A stretch of 49,967 nucleotides of DNA from Gammaproteobacteria bacterium (GTDB lineage Bacteria > Pseudomonadota > Gammaproteobacteria > Enterobacterales > Psychrobiaceae): NCBI GenBank assembly GCA_013214965.1, contig JABSRU010000018.1, positions 1-49,967 on the forward strand, given 5' to 3'. Shown here piece by piece: positions 13,723 through 23,046 of the stretch. Position 1 is the first letter of the stretch; every line of letters starts with the position of its first letter. Below the pieces are notes generated by a model. That model made no database searches, was not told the DNA's origin, and saw only the letters and a list, made by a program, of their open reading frames with translations. The position numbers were made by a program, and so were the translations under genes.

Positions 13723-15367
13723 AACCGTAGACCTTTTGAGCATACTCCGCACTGACGTAACCATTTTTAATGTCGTTAGCAATCGATTCTTTACGACGTG
13801 CTGTTGGCTCGCCGTAACCGGCCCCATTAGCGGTAATCACTCGCACTGTATCACCCGTATTAAGAACTAACTCAGAAACCATCGAATGCACTTCAGTTGC
13901 ACCATCACTGCGGATGACTTCAATCCGATTAAAAGTACCCTCTTGACCGCCGTTTAACCCCCAAGGCGGCACCTTTGCGCGAGTGTAAGCACAGGTTAAA
14001 AAGCTGGCATCATGGCGTATAACATAATCAATTTTAACTCCTTTACCACCGCGATATTCTCCGGCACCACCATCTTCATCATTAAGAGCGTACTGACCAA
14101 CGGTCACTCCATAACGAGTTTCAGCGACTTCGGCGGGACAATTAAAGGTATCGCCATGCAATGCACAAAACATCGCGCTAGTGCCATCGCTATTGGGTCC
14201 AGCTCCCCAACCACCAATCTCAGGCTCAATGATAGAGAAGTGACGCCCGGTATCAGGATTAGTTCCGCCCATAATGGTTGCACATATCGAAGAAAAGCTA
14301 CCTGCAGGCATACCTTCAACAATTTGCTCAGCCAAACAGCGCCATAACAAATCATTAAGTCGGATCATCGTTTCAAAATAAATTCCAACCGCCCCCGGTG
14401 AAGTGACATCATAAATAGTTCCGGTTGTTGTTTTAACCTCCATTACCCGAAAACAACCACCATTGGCCATATTTTTATCTTTAATTAAGCTCATTAAAGC
14501 CATTTGACAGGCCAATAAAGTGCCATCACGGGATAAATTAATCGGGCTGTTACTTTGCTCTGGTGCTTGCGTCAAATCGATGGCTAAATTAGACCCTTTC
14601 ACTGCCATGGTGACATTTAAGATCATGCCATCATCCTGCAAGTCTTGAATACTATAATTACCATCGGGTAATTGACTAATCACTTGGCGGGCCATTTTTT
14701 CGCCGAAGTCTAAGTATTCACTGACCGCGGTTAAGTAAGTCTCGATACCATATTTTTTTGCCAACTCAATAATACGTTGTCCACCGACACGTAGTGCTGA
14801 CACTTGGGCCCATAAATCGCCCTGTAAAAATTCAGGCATTCTCGAGTTGGTTAAAATCATATCGAATACGCCTTCAACAGGCTGATCTTTAATAAATAAC
14901 CGCACTGCTGGAATTCGGATCCCTTCTTGAAATATTTCAGTGGCATCAACCGACATTGAACCCGGTGATTTGCCACCAACATCATTCCAGTGCGCAATAT
15001 TAGCGGTCCATGCTATCAATTTTTGTTCAAAAAATATTGGTTTGACGATCGCGGTATCATTGAGATGAGTCACCCCGCCAAAATAAGGATCATTACTGGC
15101 AAAGATGTCACCATCATTTATATTATCAATACCATACTTGCTAATAATAGCCTTAACTGTTTTATCGAGTGCACCGACAAAAGCGGGAATTCCTGACCCT
15201 GCACTCGCCAGTTCGCCATCGGCATCGGTAATCGCAGTACCCATATCTAGCACTTCGTAAATAATTGGACTCATTGCTGTTTTACCGATGGTAAAAAACA
15301 TTTCATCGCTAATCGCACGTAATGAGTTTTGAATAATTTCCAAGGTAATCGGATCTTGTTTTTTCAT
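13715..15367 (-). CDS. hyuB: Hydantoinase B / oxoprolinase family subunit (HyuB-like)
   Basis: This is the beta subunit of the ATP-dependent hydantoinase / 5-oxoprolinase / acetone-carboxylase superfamily. It is 550 aa, normal for HyuB. It starts with DPITLEIIQNSLRAISDEM, typical of the family, and contains FASNDPYFGGVTHLND and a glycine-rich C-terminal half (for example DEDGGAGEYRGGKG). The start has a textbook AGGAGG site that sits inside the last codons of hyuA, and only one base separates the two genes. The subunit pairs with HyuA to open a cyclic amide with ATP hydrolysis, or to carboxylate a ketone. The sequence alone does not settle the substrate. Confidence 0.9.
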   Translation of the reverse strand: MKKQDPITLEIIQNSLRAISDEMFFTIGKTAMSPIIYEVLDMGTAITDADGELASAGSGIPAFVGALDKTVKAIISKYGIDNINDGDIFASNDPYFGGVTHLNDTAIVKPIFFEQKLIAWTANIAHWNDVGGKSPGSMSVDATEIFQEGIRIPAVRLFIKDQPVEGVFDMILTNSRMPEFLQGDLWAQVSALRVGGQRIIELAKKYGIETYLTAVSEYLDFGEKMARQVISQLPDGNYSIQDLQDDGMILNVTMAVKGSNLAIDLTQAPEQSNSPINLSRDGTLLACQMALMSLIKDKNMANGGCFRVMEVKTTTGTIYDVTSPGAVGIYFETMIRLNDLLWRCLAEQIVEGMPAGSFSSICATIMGGTNPDTGRHFSIIEPEIGGWGAGPNSDGTSAMFCALHGDTFNCPAEVAETRYGVTVGQYALNDEDGGAGEYRGGKGVKIDYVIRHDASFLTCAYTRAKVPPWGLNGGQEGTFNRIEVIRSDGATEVHSMVSELVLNTGDTVRVITANGAGYGEPTARRKESIANDIKNGYVSAEYAQKVYGYE

Positions 15368-15368
15368 C

Positions 15369-17447
15369 TTAAACCTCCTGAGCCAGTAAATGGATAACTA
15401 AATTGCCATATAGATCGACTTCAACCGATTGTTGAGGATGCACGACCACGGTAGTTCCCGTTTGCTCAATGATCGCAGGGCCATTAAACATCATTGCGGG
15501 TTCAAGTAAGTCACCGTTATAAATCACTGCGTTATGACAACCTTCAGTAGCATAATCGACCTGTCGTTCACCTTTAATTGTCTCACTTAACAGGCGACCA
15601 CTTTGTTGTTGTTTGGCCAGTTTTATTTTGCCAATATCGCACTTACCCACCAAATGAAGACCTACAATTTCAATGTCAGCCTCTAAGCGATAGGTATATT
15701 CTTGCTCATACTTATCCTTAAATAACTCCTTAATTGCGTCAATATCATTGAGTTTTAGCTGTTCAGGGAGTTTAACTTCAATTGAATGTTCTTGATTTTG
15801 ATAGCGAAAACGAGCAAAAACATCAAAGGTAGTTTTCTCTTGCGGTAAGCCTTCTTTACTAAACTCTTGTTGCAACTCAGTTAGCAAACTCCTTATTTGT
15901 TGGTTAACCGCAACTAACGCTTGCTGATCCCAGGCACTAAGATAAGTCATAATTCGATCACGCCTGATATCGGACATCATCATACCCCAAGCCGAGAATA
16001 CCGAGGCTGTTGCAGGAATAACGACCTTTTTTATCCCAAGTTCTGCCGCCAAGGCACAAGCATGCATAGCACCACCGCCACCAAAAGCGATCATGGTGAA
16101 ATCACGCGGATCGTGACCGCGGTTAATCGAGACCAACTTAAGGGCGTTAACCATATTATTATTGGCCATTCGTACAATTCCCTGTGCCACTTGAGTAGCT
16201 GACATATCAAGTTCATCAGCTAAAGTCGTTAAGGATTGTGTTACAGCCGTCATATCTGCCTTCACTTCACCGCCACAGAAATAGTCAGGATTAATTCGAC
16301 CTAACGCTAAATTAGCATCGGTGGTCGTTGCTTGAGTACCGCCACGACCATAGGCGACGGGACCAGGTTCAGCACCAGCGCTTTGCGGTCCGACATGGAG
16401 TTTTGAAAACTGATCAACCCAAGCAATTGAGCCGCCACCATTACCAATCTCAATTAAATCGACCACCGGGATCATGATCGGATAGCCAGCTGATGTTTGT
16501 GAACGCTCAATATAATAATCAGAAGAAATAGGCACTTCACCATTATTAATTAATGCACATTTTGCGGTGGTACCACCAATATCGAGCGCGATAACATTAG
16601 GCTCATTAATAATTTTACCTAATTCAGCCGCCCCCCAGAAACCACTAGCCGGACCTGACTCCACCATAGTAATAGGTACTTTTTTGGCGCTTTCTAACGT
16701 ATCAACACCACAATTTGATTGCATCACATAAAACTGCCCAGCAAAGTCTTGCCGTTTAAGTCCTTGATATAAATTTTCAAGGTAACGTGCCGCAATCGGT
16801 TGAACATATGCGGATAATACGGTGGTACTCGTGCGTTCATATTCACGCCATTCCCGAGATATTTGATGGGAACAGGTGATTTCAAAGTGGTCACCTTGAA
16901 GTTGACGAATTCGTTCTGCAATTTTTAGTTCATGATCTGAGTTTTTATAAGAGTTTAAGGTACAAACTGCTATGGCTTCAACGCCCTCTTTAATCATCAT
17001 TTCTAGTATTTTAGCCAAAGGTTCAAGATCTAAAGGCTTCAATATATTACCTTTATAATCAATACGCTCATCCAACTCACAACGTAAGTGTCGTGGCACA
17101 AACGGTTGTGGTTTTTGATAATCAAGGTTAAAAAAATCAGGGCGGTTACCGCGCCCTATTTCTAAGACATCACGAAACCCTTTGGTAGTAATTAATCCAG
17201 TTTTAGCACCTTTTCGCTCGGTTAGTGCGTTAATCACAACGGTCGTGCCATGGGCCATCACATCTATTTCAGCGCCAGTGACCCCTGCCTTAGCCATAAC
17301 ATTGAGTACCCCTTGTTCAAAGTTTGGTGGCGTTGTGTCGGTTTTCGCCGTTTTAAGTTGTTGTACCCCTTGGCTATCTTCGCTGAGGTAAACCAAGTCG
17401 GTAAAAGTACCACCGACATCCGTGGTTACAAAAATTCGTTTTGTCAT
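15369..17447 (-). CDS. hyuA: Hydantoinase A / oxoprolinase family subunit (HyuA-like)
   Basis: The ATP-binding alpha subunit, 692 aa. An N-terminal Hydant_A_N segment begins TDVGGTFTDLVYLS. The ASKHA-type ATPase core has ALDIGGTTAKCALI near residue 285 and AFGGGGAMHACALA further on, and a C-terminal beta-rich domain completes the protein. Family members include N-methylhydantoinase, 5-oxoprolinase and acetone or acetophenone carboxylase. Acetone carboxylases normally need a third small (gamma) subunit; none is seen here, which favours amide hydrolysis (inference). Its ribosome site is AAGGA, and the GAF gene ends 14 bp upstream. Confidence 0.9.
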   Translation of the reverse strand: MTKRIFVTTDVGGTFTDLVYLSEDSQGVQQLKTAKTDTTPPNFEQGVLNVMAKAGVTGAEIDVMAHGTTVVINALTERKGAKTGLITTKGFRDVLEIGRGNRPDFFNLDYQKPQPFVPRHLRCELDERIDYKGNILKPLDLEPLAKILEMMIKEGVEAIAVCTLNSYKNSDHELKIAERIRQLQGDHFEITCSHQISREWREYERTSTTVLSAYVQPIAARYLENLYQGLKRQDFAGQFYVMQSNCGVDTLESAKKVPITMVESGPASGFWGAAELGKIINEPNVIALDIGGTTAKCALINNGEVPISSDYYIERSQTSAGYPIMIPVVDLIEIGNGGGSIAWVDQFSKLHVGPQSAGAEPGPVAYGRGGTQATTTDANLALGRINPDYFCGGEVKADMTAVTQSLTTLADELDMSATQVAQGIVRMANNNMVNALKLVSINRGHDPRDFTMIAFGGGGAMHACALAAELGIKKVVIPATASVFSAWGMMMSDIRRDRIMTYLSAWDQQALVAVNQQIRSLLTELQQEFSKEGLPQEKTTFDVFARFRYQNQEHSIEVKLPEQLKLNDIDAIKELFKDKYEQEYTYRLEADIEIVGLHLVGKCDIGKIKLAKQQQSGRLLSETIKGERQVDYATEGCHNAVIYNGDLLEPAMMFNGPAIIEQTGTTVVVHPQQSVEVDLYGNLVIHLLAQEV

Positions 17448-17461
17448 GTTAATTCCTTATT

Positions 17462-17932
17462 TTAATCTAAGCTAAGCAATGGTATTAATAGCCAAGGATA
17501 CAAAGTCTCTAATGAGCTTAAATCTTGGTCTTGATAGCTACCGGCCTCAGCGAGTAAATTAATGGTGCCTACCACCTGTTGATTAAAGATGATCGGCCAG
17601 TTAATTACCGAGCCTAGCCCCAGACTAGCGATCAGCTGATGATCAAAAAAGAACTCAGCTAATCGTTCAATGGTATGACCGATAAAGACCTGTTGCTGCT
17701 TAAGCACAGTGTCGGTCCAATAGGTATCTTCAATGTCCTTAAACCCCCCTTTCGCATAGGCACTTGGGTTAGAACTATAAAGTCGTTTAGCTTTACGATT
17801 AGTCATATCGATCAGACTAATGGTTAACAATTTAATATCGAAGTATTTGGATAACTCTTTCTTTAATAATTCGAAATAATCATCCCAAGCCCCTTGTTGA
17901 AGTGCATCTAATAGCAACTGTTGTTGGTTCAT
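17462..17932 (-). CDS. GAF-domain protein in the hydantoinase operon
   Basis: A 156-aa soluble protein that is essentially one GAF domain: helices at 1-30; beta strands through LLTISLIDM; the loop RLYSSNPSAYAKGG; and LGSVINWPIIFNQQVVGTINLL near the end. There is no output domain (no HTH, kinase or GGDEF). It lies between the TonB receptor (3 bp) and hyuA (14 bp), so it is made with them. GAF domains bind small ligands, so it may sense the substrate, act as an accessory subunit, or be an enzyme of the fRMsr type. The family's conserved fRMsr cysteines are not present, which makes the last unlikely. Confidence 0.8.
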   Translation of the reverse strand: MNQQQLLLDALQQGAWDDYFELLKKELSKYFDIKLLTISLIDMTNRKAKRLYSSNPSAYAKGGFKDIEDTYWTDTVLKQQQVFIGHTIERLAEFFFDHQLIASLGLGSVINWPIIFNQQVVGTINLLAEAGSYQDQDLSSLETLYPWLLIPLLSLD

Positions 17933-17935
17933 GCC

Positions 17936-20143
17936 TTACTCCATCGTCCAGCGGAGCTCAATGCCAAAGGTCCGTTCAGAGCCAGGATGGGTGAAGCCTC
18001 CCAATACCCATTCCGCATTATATTGTTCATCTAAGATGTTTTTGGCCCAAAGGTTAACGCTCCAATCACCCTCGTCCTTATTAAAACCAAGCCGTAGATT
18101 AACGAGATCGATTGCATCACGTGCTGATGTATTACCCGGATCCCAAAACTGCTTGCCCCGTTGCTCCCAATCAATTGTTAAAGTTGATAGCCAACCTGTG
18201 ATCATCTCTGAGCTAATCTGGGTACCAAGATTAATCGTATAGTTAGGAACATAAGCGGCTTTGTTACCGACATTAGATGGATCTAATCCATAATCTTTTA
18301 TTTCGCTATCGGTGATGCCAACGCCACCATAAATATCAAAATAATCGTTAATCGAGGTCTTAAATTCTAACTCGCCCCCGATTAATGCAACTTCATCAAC
18401 ATTCACTAACACTTGTGCGCCAAGCGCGCCAACAAAGACAAAAAAGTGTTGATTATCAATGGTAGTATTAAACAGTGTCGCATTAAATCGCGTGCCATAT
18501 TCTGGATATAGCCCTTTGATCCCTAATTCATAGTTCGTGGTTTCTTCTGCCTTATAAAGATCAGATACGCCATTAACGCCTAAGCTCACGGCATTGCGAC
18601 CCACACCACTCTGATTAAAACCACCACTGCGGAAACCTTCAGAATAATTTGCATATAACGATAGGTTATCAAGTCCGGTATAAATATAAGACACTTTAGG
18701 CTGGAACTTTTTGAATTCGGTCTTTCTTACTTGACCACTATTTTTGTCATAAGAGACTGGTGCACGGTTAATCTGAGTACGTTTATCAATATCATAACGA
18801 CCTGAAACACTAATTTCTTGGTCATCGTTAATGCTATAGTTAAATTGAACAAAGGCTGCAGATGCGGTGTTATCATTATCATCAGCTAAAAAGGTTTGGG
18901 TCGGACTAATGCTATTTGGTAACGGTTTTCGTTCAATGCGAGCAATCCCTTTCCCCAAATCTAAACCACTGGTGGTTGAAATATAGCGATCGGTTTGCAA
19001 CAAATAAAGGCCAGCAATCCATCGAAAATCTTGACTACCATCGGAAGTAAATCGCAATTCATAACTGGTGGCTTTAACGTCTAGAAACTGGGTTTGAACC
19101 CCGTCCAAAATATTGACTCCAAATGGTGAAGTCGCTGAAATATTACGACTATATGGAAACTGATCTCCCGCTAAAAATTCGACGACTTGATCATGAGCGA
19201 CAATAAATGTCGCGGTGCCTGGTTCAAAATCCCAATCGAGTTTTAATGCACTGGAGCTGATTTTTCGATCATTTTGTCCAAGGTTATTAGCTTCTAATTT
19301 AATGCTTGTATCATTGGCATCATTAATATTAAACAAAGGTTGATAAATAAAGTTGACTGCTCCTCCTTCCGTTTTACCATAGGATAAACGCAGATCGGCA
19401 GTAAATTCATCACTAGGTTGCCAAATAAAACGACCTCTAATATTCTGATCTTGTTGGAAATCAACGGTAGTATTTAGGTACACATTGTCGATCAAGCCAT
19501 CGTAATCTTTATATGATGCTGTTACGCGATAGCTAAACTCGTCATTAACTGGCCCACTAATAGCACCCGTAATCATTTTAAGCCCACCATTACCTAAGTC
19601 TAACTCTGCGTAACCCGATAGCTCTTCCGTTGGTTTTTTGGTGGTGATGTTGATCGCACCGCCAATGGCATTGCGGCCATAAAGTGCTCCCTGAGGGCCT
19701 TTTAACACTTCAATTTGTTCAATATCGAATAAATCTTGATTAAATTGATTGGGACTAATTTGTAAAACACCATCGATAGATATTGCGACTGGTGACTCGC
19801 CATTTCGAACCTGAGAAAGACCTCGAATGGTAATAAATGAGGTGCCAGCATTTTGCGCTTCGACCATCGTCATATTCGGCGTTAAAGCGATAAAATCACC
19901 GGCTCGCTCAATGCCAAGGTCTTCAATCTCTTGAGCGCCAAAGGTCGTAATGGCAATCGGGACATTTTGAACATTCTCGGTCCGTTGTCGCGATGTTACC
20001 TCAATGACTTCGATCTCTTTATTTGGTAAGTTTTGTTGCGCAAAACTGGTGCTGCTAATACTGATTCCCATGGCTGATATTACCGCTAAAGTTAGCGGGC
20101 TTGTTTTAAAAAACAGGGCTTTAATTGACACTTTAGTTGACAT
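17936..20143 (-). CDS. TonB-dependent outer-membrane receptor
   Basis: A 735-aa receptor with a signal peptide ending about residue 35 (SISSTSFAQQ). A probable TonB box (IEVIEVTS) and a plug domain (about 50-165) follow, with VPIAITTFGAQEIEDLG, GSFITIRGLS-type and EQIEVLKGPQGALYGRNAIGGAINI motifs. The rest is a 22-strand beta barrel ending GIELRWTME. It uses TonB energy to bring a scarce or large substrate across the outer membrane. It is first in the operon with GAF, hyuA, hyuB, permease and MDR genes, so its cargo should be the compound they degrade. Its promoter region is shared with the divergent LAL regulator. Confidence 0.92.
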   Translation of the reverse strand: MSTKVSIKALFFKTSPLTLAVISAMGISISSTSFAQQNLPNKEIEVIEVTSRQRTENVQNVPIAITTFGAQEIEDLGIERAGDFIALTPNMTMVEAQNAGTSFITIRGLSQVRNGESPVAISIDGVLQISPNQFNQDLFDIEQIEVLKGPQGALYGRNAIGGAINITTKKPTEELSGYAELDLGNGGLKMITGAISGPVNDEFSYRVTASYKDYDGLIDNVYLNTTVDFQQDQNIRGRFIWQPSDEFTADLRLSYGKTEGGAVNFIYQPLFNINDANDTSIKLEANNLGQNDRKISSSALKLDWDFEPGTATFIVAHDQVVEFLAGDQFPYSRNISATSPFGVNILDGVQTQFLDVKATSYELRFTSDGSQDFRWIAGLYLLQTDRYISTTSGLDLGKGIARIERKPLPNSISPTQTFLADDNDNTASAAFVQFNYSINDDQEISVSGRYDIDKRTQINRAPVSYDKNSGQVRKTEFKKFQPKVSYIYTGLDNLSLYANYSEGFRSGGFNQSGVGRNAVSLGVNGVSDLYKAEETTNYELGIKGLYPEYGTRFNATLFNTTIDNQHFFVFVGALGAQVLVNVDEVALIGGELEFKTSINDYFDIYGGVGITDSEIKDYGLDPSNVGNKAAYVPNYTINLGTQISSEMITGWLSTLTIDWEQRGKQFWDPGNTSARDAIDLVNLRLGFNKDEGDWSVNLWAKNILDEQYNAEWVLGGFTHPGSERTFGIELRWTME

Positions 20144-20261
20144 GGCGATGTCCCTTGTTATTGTTTTAATAAGAATGGCTACTGCTCAATAGTCATTAAT
20201 TAATGTTACAACTTAATCCTAGGCTCTCAGGAACACGCCAACAATGTTGACAATAGCTAGG

Positions 20262-20274
20262 GGGATAAAGGGAT
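20262..20274 (+). promoter_or_regulatory. Direct GGGAT repeats in the regulator/receptor intergenic region
   Basis: GGGAT occurs at 20262-20266 and again at 20270-20274, 8 bp apart. MalT, the best-known LAL activator, binds boxes containing GGGGAT or GGGGAG. These repeats are therefore a possible autoregulatory site, but they are short and unproven. Confidence 0.25.
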
Positions 20275-20284
20275 TAAAACTGAC

Positions 20285-20300
20285 CTACCCGAGCGGGTAG
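20285..20300. promoter_or_regulatory. Candidate operator CTACCC-N4-GGGTAG
   Basis: A perfect 7-2-7 inverted repeat (CTACCCG-AG-CGGGTAG) is 24 bp before the LAL regulator start and 142 bp before the TonB receptor start. A similar element (CTACCC-N4-GAGTAA) precedes the racemase gene at 23939-23954. A common regulator, most simply the LAL protein, is inferred. Confidence 0.5.
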
Positions 20301-20323
20301 TAAAATCTTGTTAAGGGGATATA

Positions 20324-23011
20324 ATGGCGCAACCACTAGCCATCTTAGAACAAAAATTTAAACCGCCACAACAATGGGTTAAGATAACTCAAAGACTATC
20401 GTTATTAGATTTGTTGATGGCTAATCAACATGTCAAATTAACGACTCTAATCAGCCCGGCAGGTTTTGGTAAATCAACATTATTAGCACAATTTTTAATG
20501 AATTTAGAGCAGAAGTCAGATAATAAGGTGGTATGGGTATCTCTCGATCCCTCTGATGATGAACCCAACCAGTTTATCAATTTATTAAGTCACGCTTTAT
20601 TTTATCATGGCTTAGTCGATCAAAGTTTTATCACTAAGGCGAACAGTTTATCTGCCAGTCGAGATTTTGAAACATGGCGTCATCAAGTCATACAGGCGCT
20701 AATCAACTCGCAGCCTCAACTTTATCTTTTTTTTGATGATTTTCAGTTCATATCTAACCCCGTAATCACTCAGTTTATTGATTTTTTAACCCAATATTCC
20801 GACAATAATGTACACATTGTAATTAGTAGTCGTATTCAGCCCTTGCTTTCAACAAGCCATTTGATGGTGACTGGGAAATGGTTAAACATCGGTTATGACC
20901 AACTGACGTTTTCAGCGCTTGAGTGTCAAGATTTATTAAAAAATGCCTACAGTGTTGAACAAATTGATGAATTATTTTCCCGTACAGAAGGCTGGCCCGT
21001 TGCTATTCAGTTAGTATTATTATGGCAGCAGCAACACCCCAACGATAACATAGCACAACTGCTGACCACCAATACTGAAACCCTTAACGACTATATGTCA
21101 CAACAGATTTTTGCGACATTATCGCCAGAGATAAAAAACTTTTTAATTAAAACAGCATTTCTTGATCGCTTCGACATTGAGTTAGCAAACTATGTTTGTG
21201 AAATAGAAAATAGTCGGCAAATTTTAGAGCAACTACGTGGTCATCAATCCTTAGTCATTCCCTTGGATATTGGTGCAACTTATTTTCGTTATCATCATCT
21301 TTTTTCAGACTTTTTACAGCTAACTTCATTATCACAACTAGGCCAGACATCGAGTAATGCTTTACGCTGTCGAGCCGCTGTCTATTATGCAAAGCAACTG
21401 CATCTTAATGAGGCAGTTGGACAATGCATCAGAGCAAAGAACCCATCGTTAGCGATTGAGTTAATTAATCAGTCAAATGGCTGGGAGATGATTTTAATGC
21501 GTGGCATTGGCTTTGTTGAGTCTTTATTAGCTAATTTTAATCAAGAACAATTAACAAATTCACCAAGCTTAGGATTGATGCAGTCTTATTTATCATTAAA
21601 ACTGGGTAATGTCGCAATGGCTAATCAACAACTAGCCATCGCCAAAGCAGTATATGTTGAGCAATTGAACGAACCTGAGCTTAGTGGTATCACGGAACGT
21701 GATTTACTTCTGATGGATATTATTAACGAAACCTACCTAGATCACGCTATAAAACAAAGTACTATCACATCACTTACTCACAACTTAGATCAATTAGCAG
21801 AGCATGACCATTTAGCACGAGGAATTATCTTCGCCTGCTTAGCGTTAATCTATAATCAACTCGGCGAGTTTGCTAACGCGCAACCAATGGCCGAGTACGG
21901 CGAGCAAGAGATGCGTTTAGCCAATTGCTGGGTTGGTTTAAGTTATAGTCAAATACACCATGCCCAGTCTTTAGCCTATCGCGGCCTATCACAACAGGCA
22001 CAGCAGCAATTTAAGCAAGCCAGTGAGTTAGCTCAGCAACATTTAGGAATAGATAATGGCTTAAAGTCGATGATTCATTGCTTAATGGCGGAATTACATT
22101 ACCACCAACATCAACACGGTCAGGCGCAACAACTATTAAACCAAGAAATAGCCATACTAGAAGACAAGGATTGCTGGCACGATATTTATGCCGTTAGCTT
22201 TAAATTAGCGATAAATTTAGCGATAGCGCAGCAAGATCAACTATTAGCGGTTCAATTTCTTGCGCGCGGTTATCAGGTGGCACAACAGCGGGATTTATCA
22301 CGTTTAAGTAAACTACTAGATGTTCTAAAACTTAAAATTTCGATTATTTTCAATGATATTGATCAATTCAACCAAACCAACAGCTTAATCATTCGAGAGC
22401 AATATTGGCAAGAACCAACGGCAATGTGGCAAATAATTACCGAATACTACTGGGTAATGACCTTGCACTACTTAAGCAAGAACATTAGTAATCAATGTTT
22501 AAATTATTGTAAAAAATTAGCGGAGCTAGCAAGCAGAACCCAACAAAACATCTATATTATTCGAGTTCACTCGGTAGAGGCATTGTTACTTTGGCAAGCG
22601 AAAAAAATACCACAAGCCATCGACAAATTACAGATCGTGCTACCAATTGCTCAACAGCACGGCATCACCACGGTATTTTTTGAATTACCGCCATTAATCG
22701 GACGATTGTTGGCGGAGCTAAAACAGCAAGCTAAGACTTTAACCTTAGCGCAGTCACAAATTAATTTTATCGACACTCTGCTCGAGCAATTACAGCAACA
22801 ACAATTAAGCGACTTCGATAAATTAGGGCTTTCGCAACGAGAACAACAAATAGCCCCTTACCTCATCACGGGAATGACCAACAAACAAATTAGTCTCCAA
22901 TTAGGCATATCAGATAATACGGTCAAGTTTCATCTTAAGAATTTGTTTGTAAAACTCAATGTCACCAACCGTAATGAAGCCATGACCATTTTAGTCGCGA
23001 GCCAGTCTTAG
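20324..23011 (+). CDS. LuxR-family LAL transcriptional activator (MalT-like)
   Basis: An 895-aa STAND-class regulator, nearly the length of MalT. The Walker A motif SPAGFGKST is at residues 44-52 and Walker B (LYLFFDD) near 133-139. A winged-helix region follows, then a long helical TPR-like sensor (about 350-800), and a C-terminal LuxR HTH with LSQREQQIAPYL, MTNKQISLQLGISDNTVKFH and LNVTNRNEAM. Such proteins bind an inducer and ATP, oligomerise, and activate target promoters. It diverges from the TonB-receptor operon and converges with the racemase gene, so it is very likely their activator. AAGGGGAT is the ribosome site. Codon use is as A+T-rich as its neighbours. Confidence 0.9.
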   Translation: MAQPLAILEQKFKPPQQWVKITQRLSLLDLLMANQHVKLTTLISPAGFGKSTLLAQFLMNLEQKSDNKVVWVSLDPSDDEPNQFINLLSHALFYHGLVDQSFITKANSLSASRDFETWRHQVIQALINSQPQLYLFFDDFQFISNPVITQFIDFLTQYSDNNVHIVISSRIQPLLSTSHLMVTGKWLNIGYDQLTFSALECQDLLKNAYSVEQIDELFSRTEGWPVAIQLVLLWQQQHPNDNIAQLLTTNTETLNDYMSQQIFATLSPEIKNFLIKTAFLDRFDIELANYVCEIENSRQILEQLRGHQSLVIPLDIGATYFRYHHLFSDFLQLTSLSQLGQTSSNALRCRAAVYYAKQLHLNEAVGQCIRAKNPSLAIELINQSNGWEMILMRGIGFVESLLANFNQEQLTNSPSLGLMQSYLSLKLGNVAMANQQLAIAKAVYVEQLNEPELSGITERDLLLMDIINETYLDHAIKQSTITSLTHNLDQLAEHDHLARGIIFACLALIYNQLGEFANAQPMAEYGEQEMRLANCWVGLSYSQIHHAQSLAYRGLSQQAQQQFKQASELAQQHLGIDNGLKSMIHCLMAELHYHQHQHGQAQQLLNQEIAILEDKDCWHDIYAVSFKLAINLAIAQQDQLLAVQFLARGYQVAQQRDLSRLSKLLDVLKLKISIIFNDIDQFNQTNSLIIREQYWQEPTAMWQIITEYYWVMTLHYLSKNISNQCLNYCKKLAELASRTQQNIYIIRVHSVEALLLWQAKKIPQAIDKLQIVLPIAQQHGITTVFFELPPLIGRLLAELKQQAKTLTLAQSQINFIDTLLEQLQQQQLSDFDKLGLSQREQQIAPYLITGMTNKQISLQLGISDNTVKFHLKNLFVKLNVTNRNEAMTILVASQS

Positions 23012-23046
23012 TTAACCTGAGCTCCGTATAAGCGGATCCAGGTTAA
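23012..23046. terminator. Possible hairpin between the convergent LAL and racemase genes
   Basis: TTAACCTG (23012-23019) pairs with AGGTTAA (23040-23046), and CTCCG with CGGAT partly extends the stem. There is no U-run on either strand, and it overlaps the racemase stop codon. Its role as a terminator is uncertain. Confidence 0.35.

Noticed and set aside
13723-13827. 35-codon extension of the permease into hyuB
   Set aside because: It is polar, unlike NCS1 N-termini, and wholly overlaps hyuB coding sequence.
13741-17400. Several open frames on the plus strand across hyuA and hyuB
   Set aside because: They are antisense shadows of well-conserved genes, without ribosome sites or recognisable domains.
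15369-17447. HyuAB as an acetone carboxylase
   Set aside because: No gamma-subunit gene is present, and the neighbours (NCS1 permease, hydantoin racemase) favour a cyclic amide. Not fully excluded.
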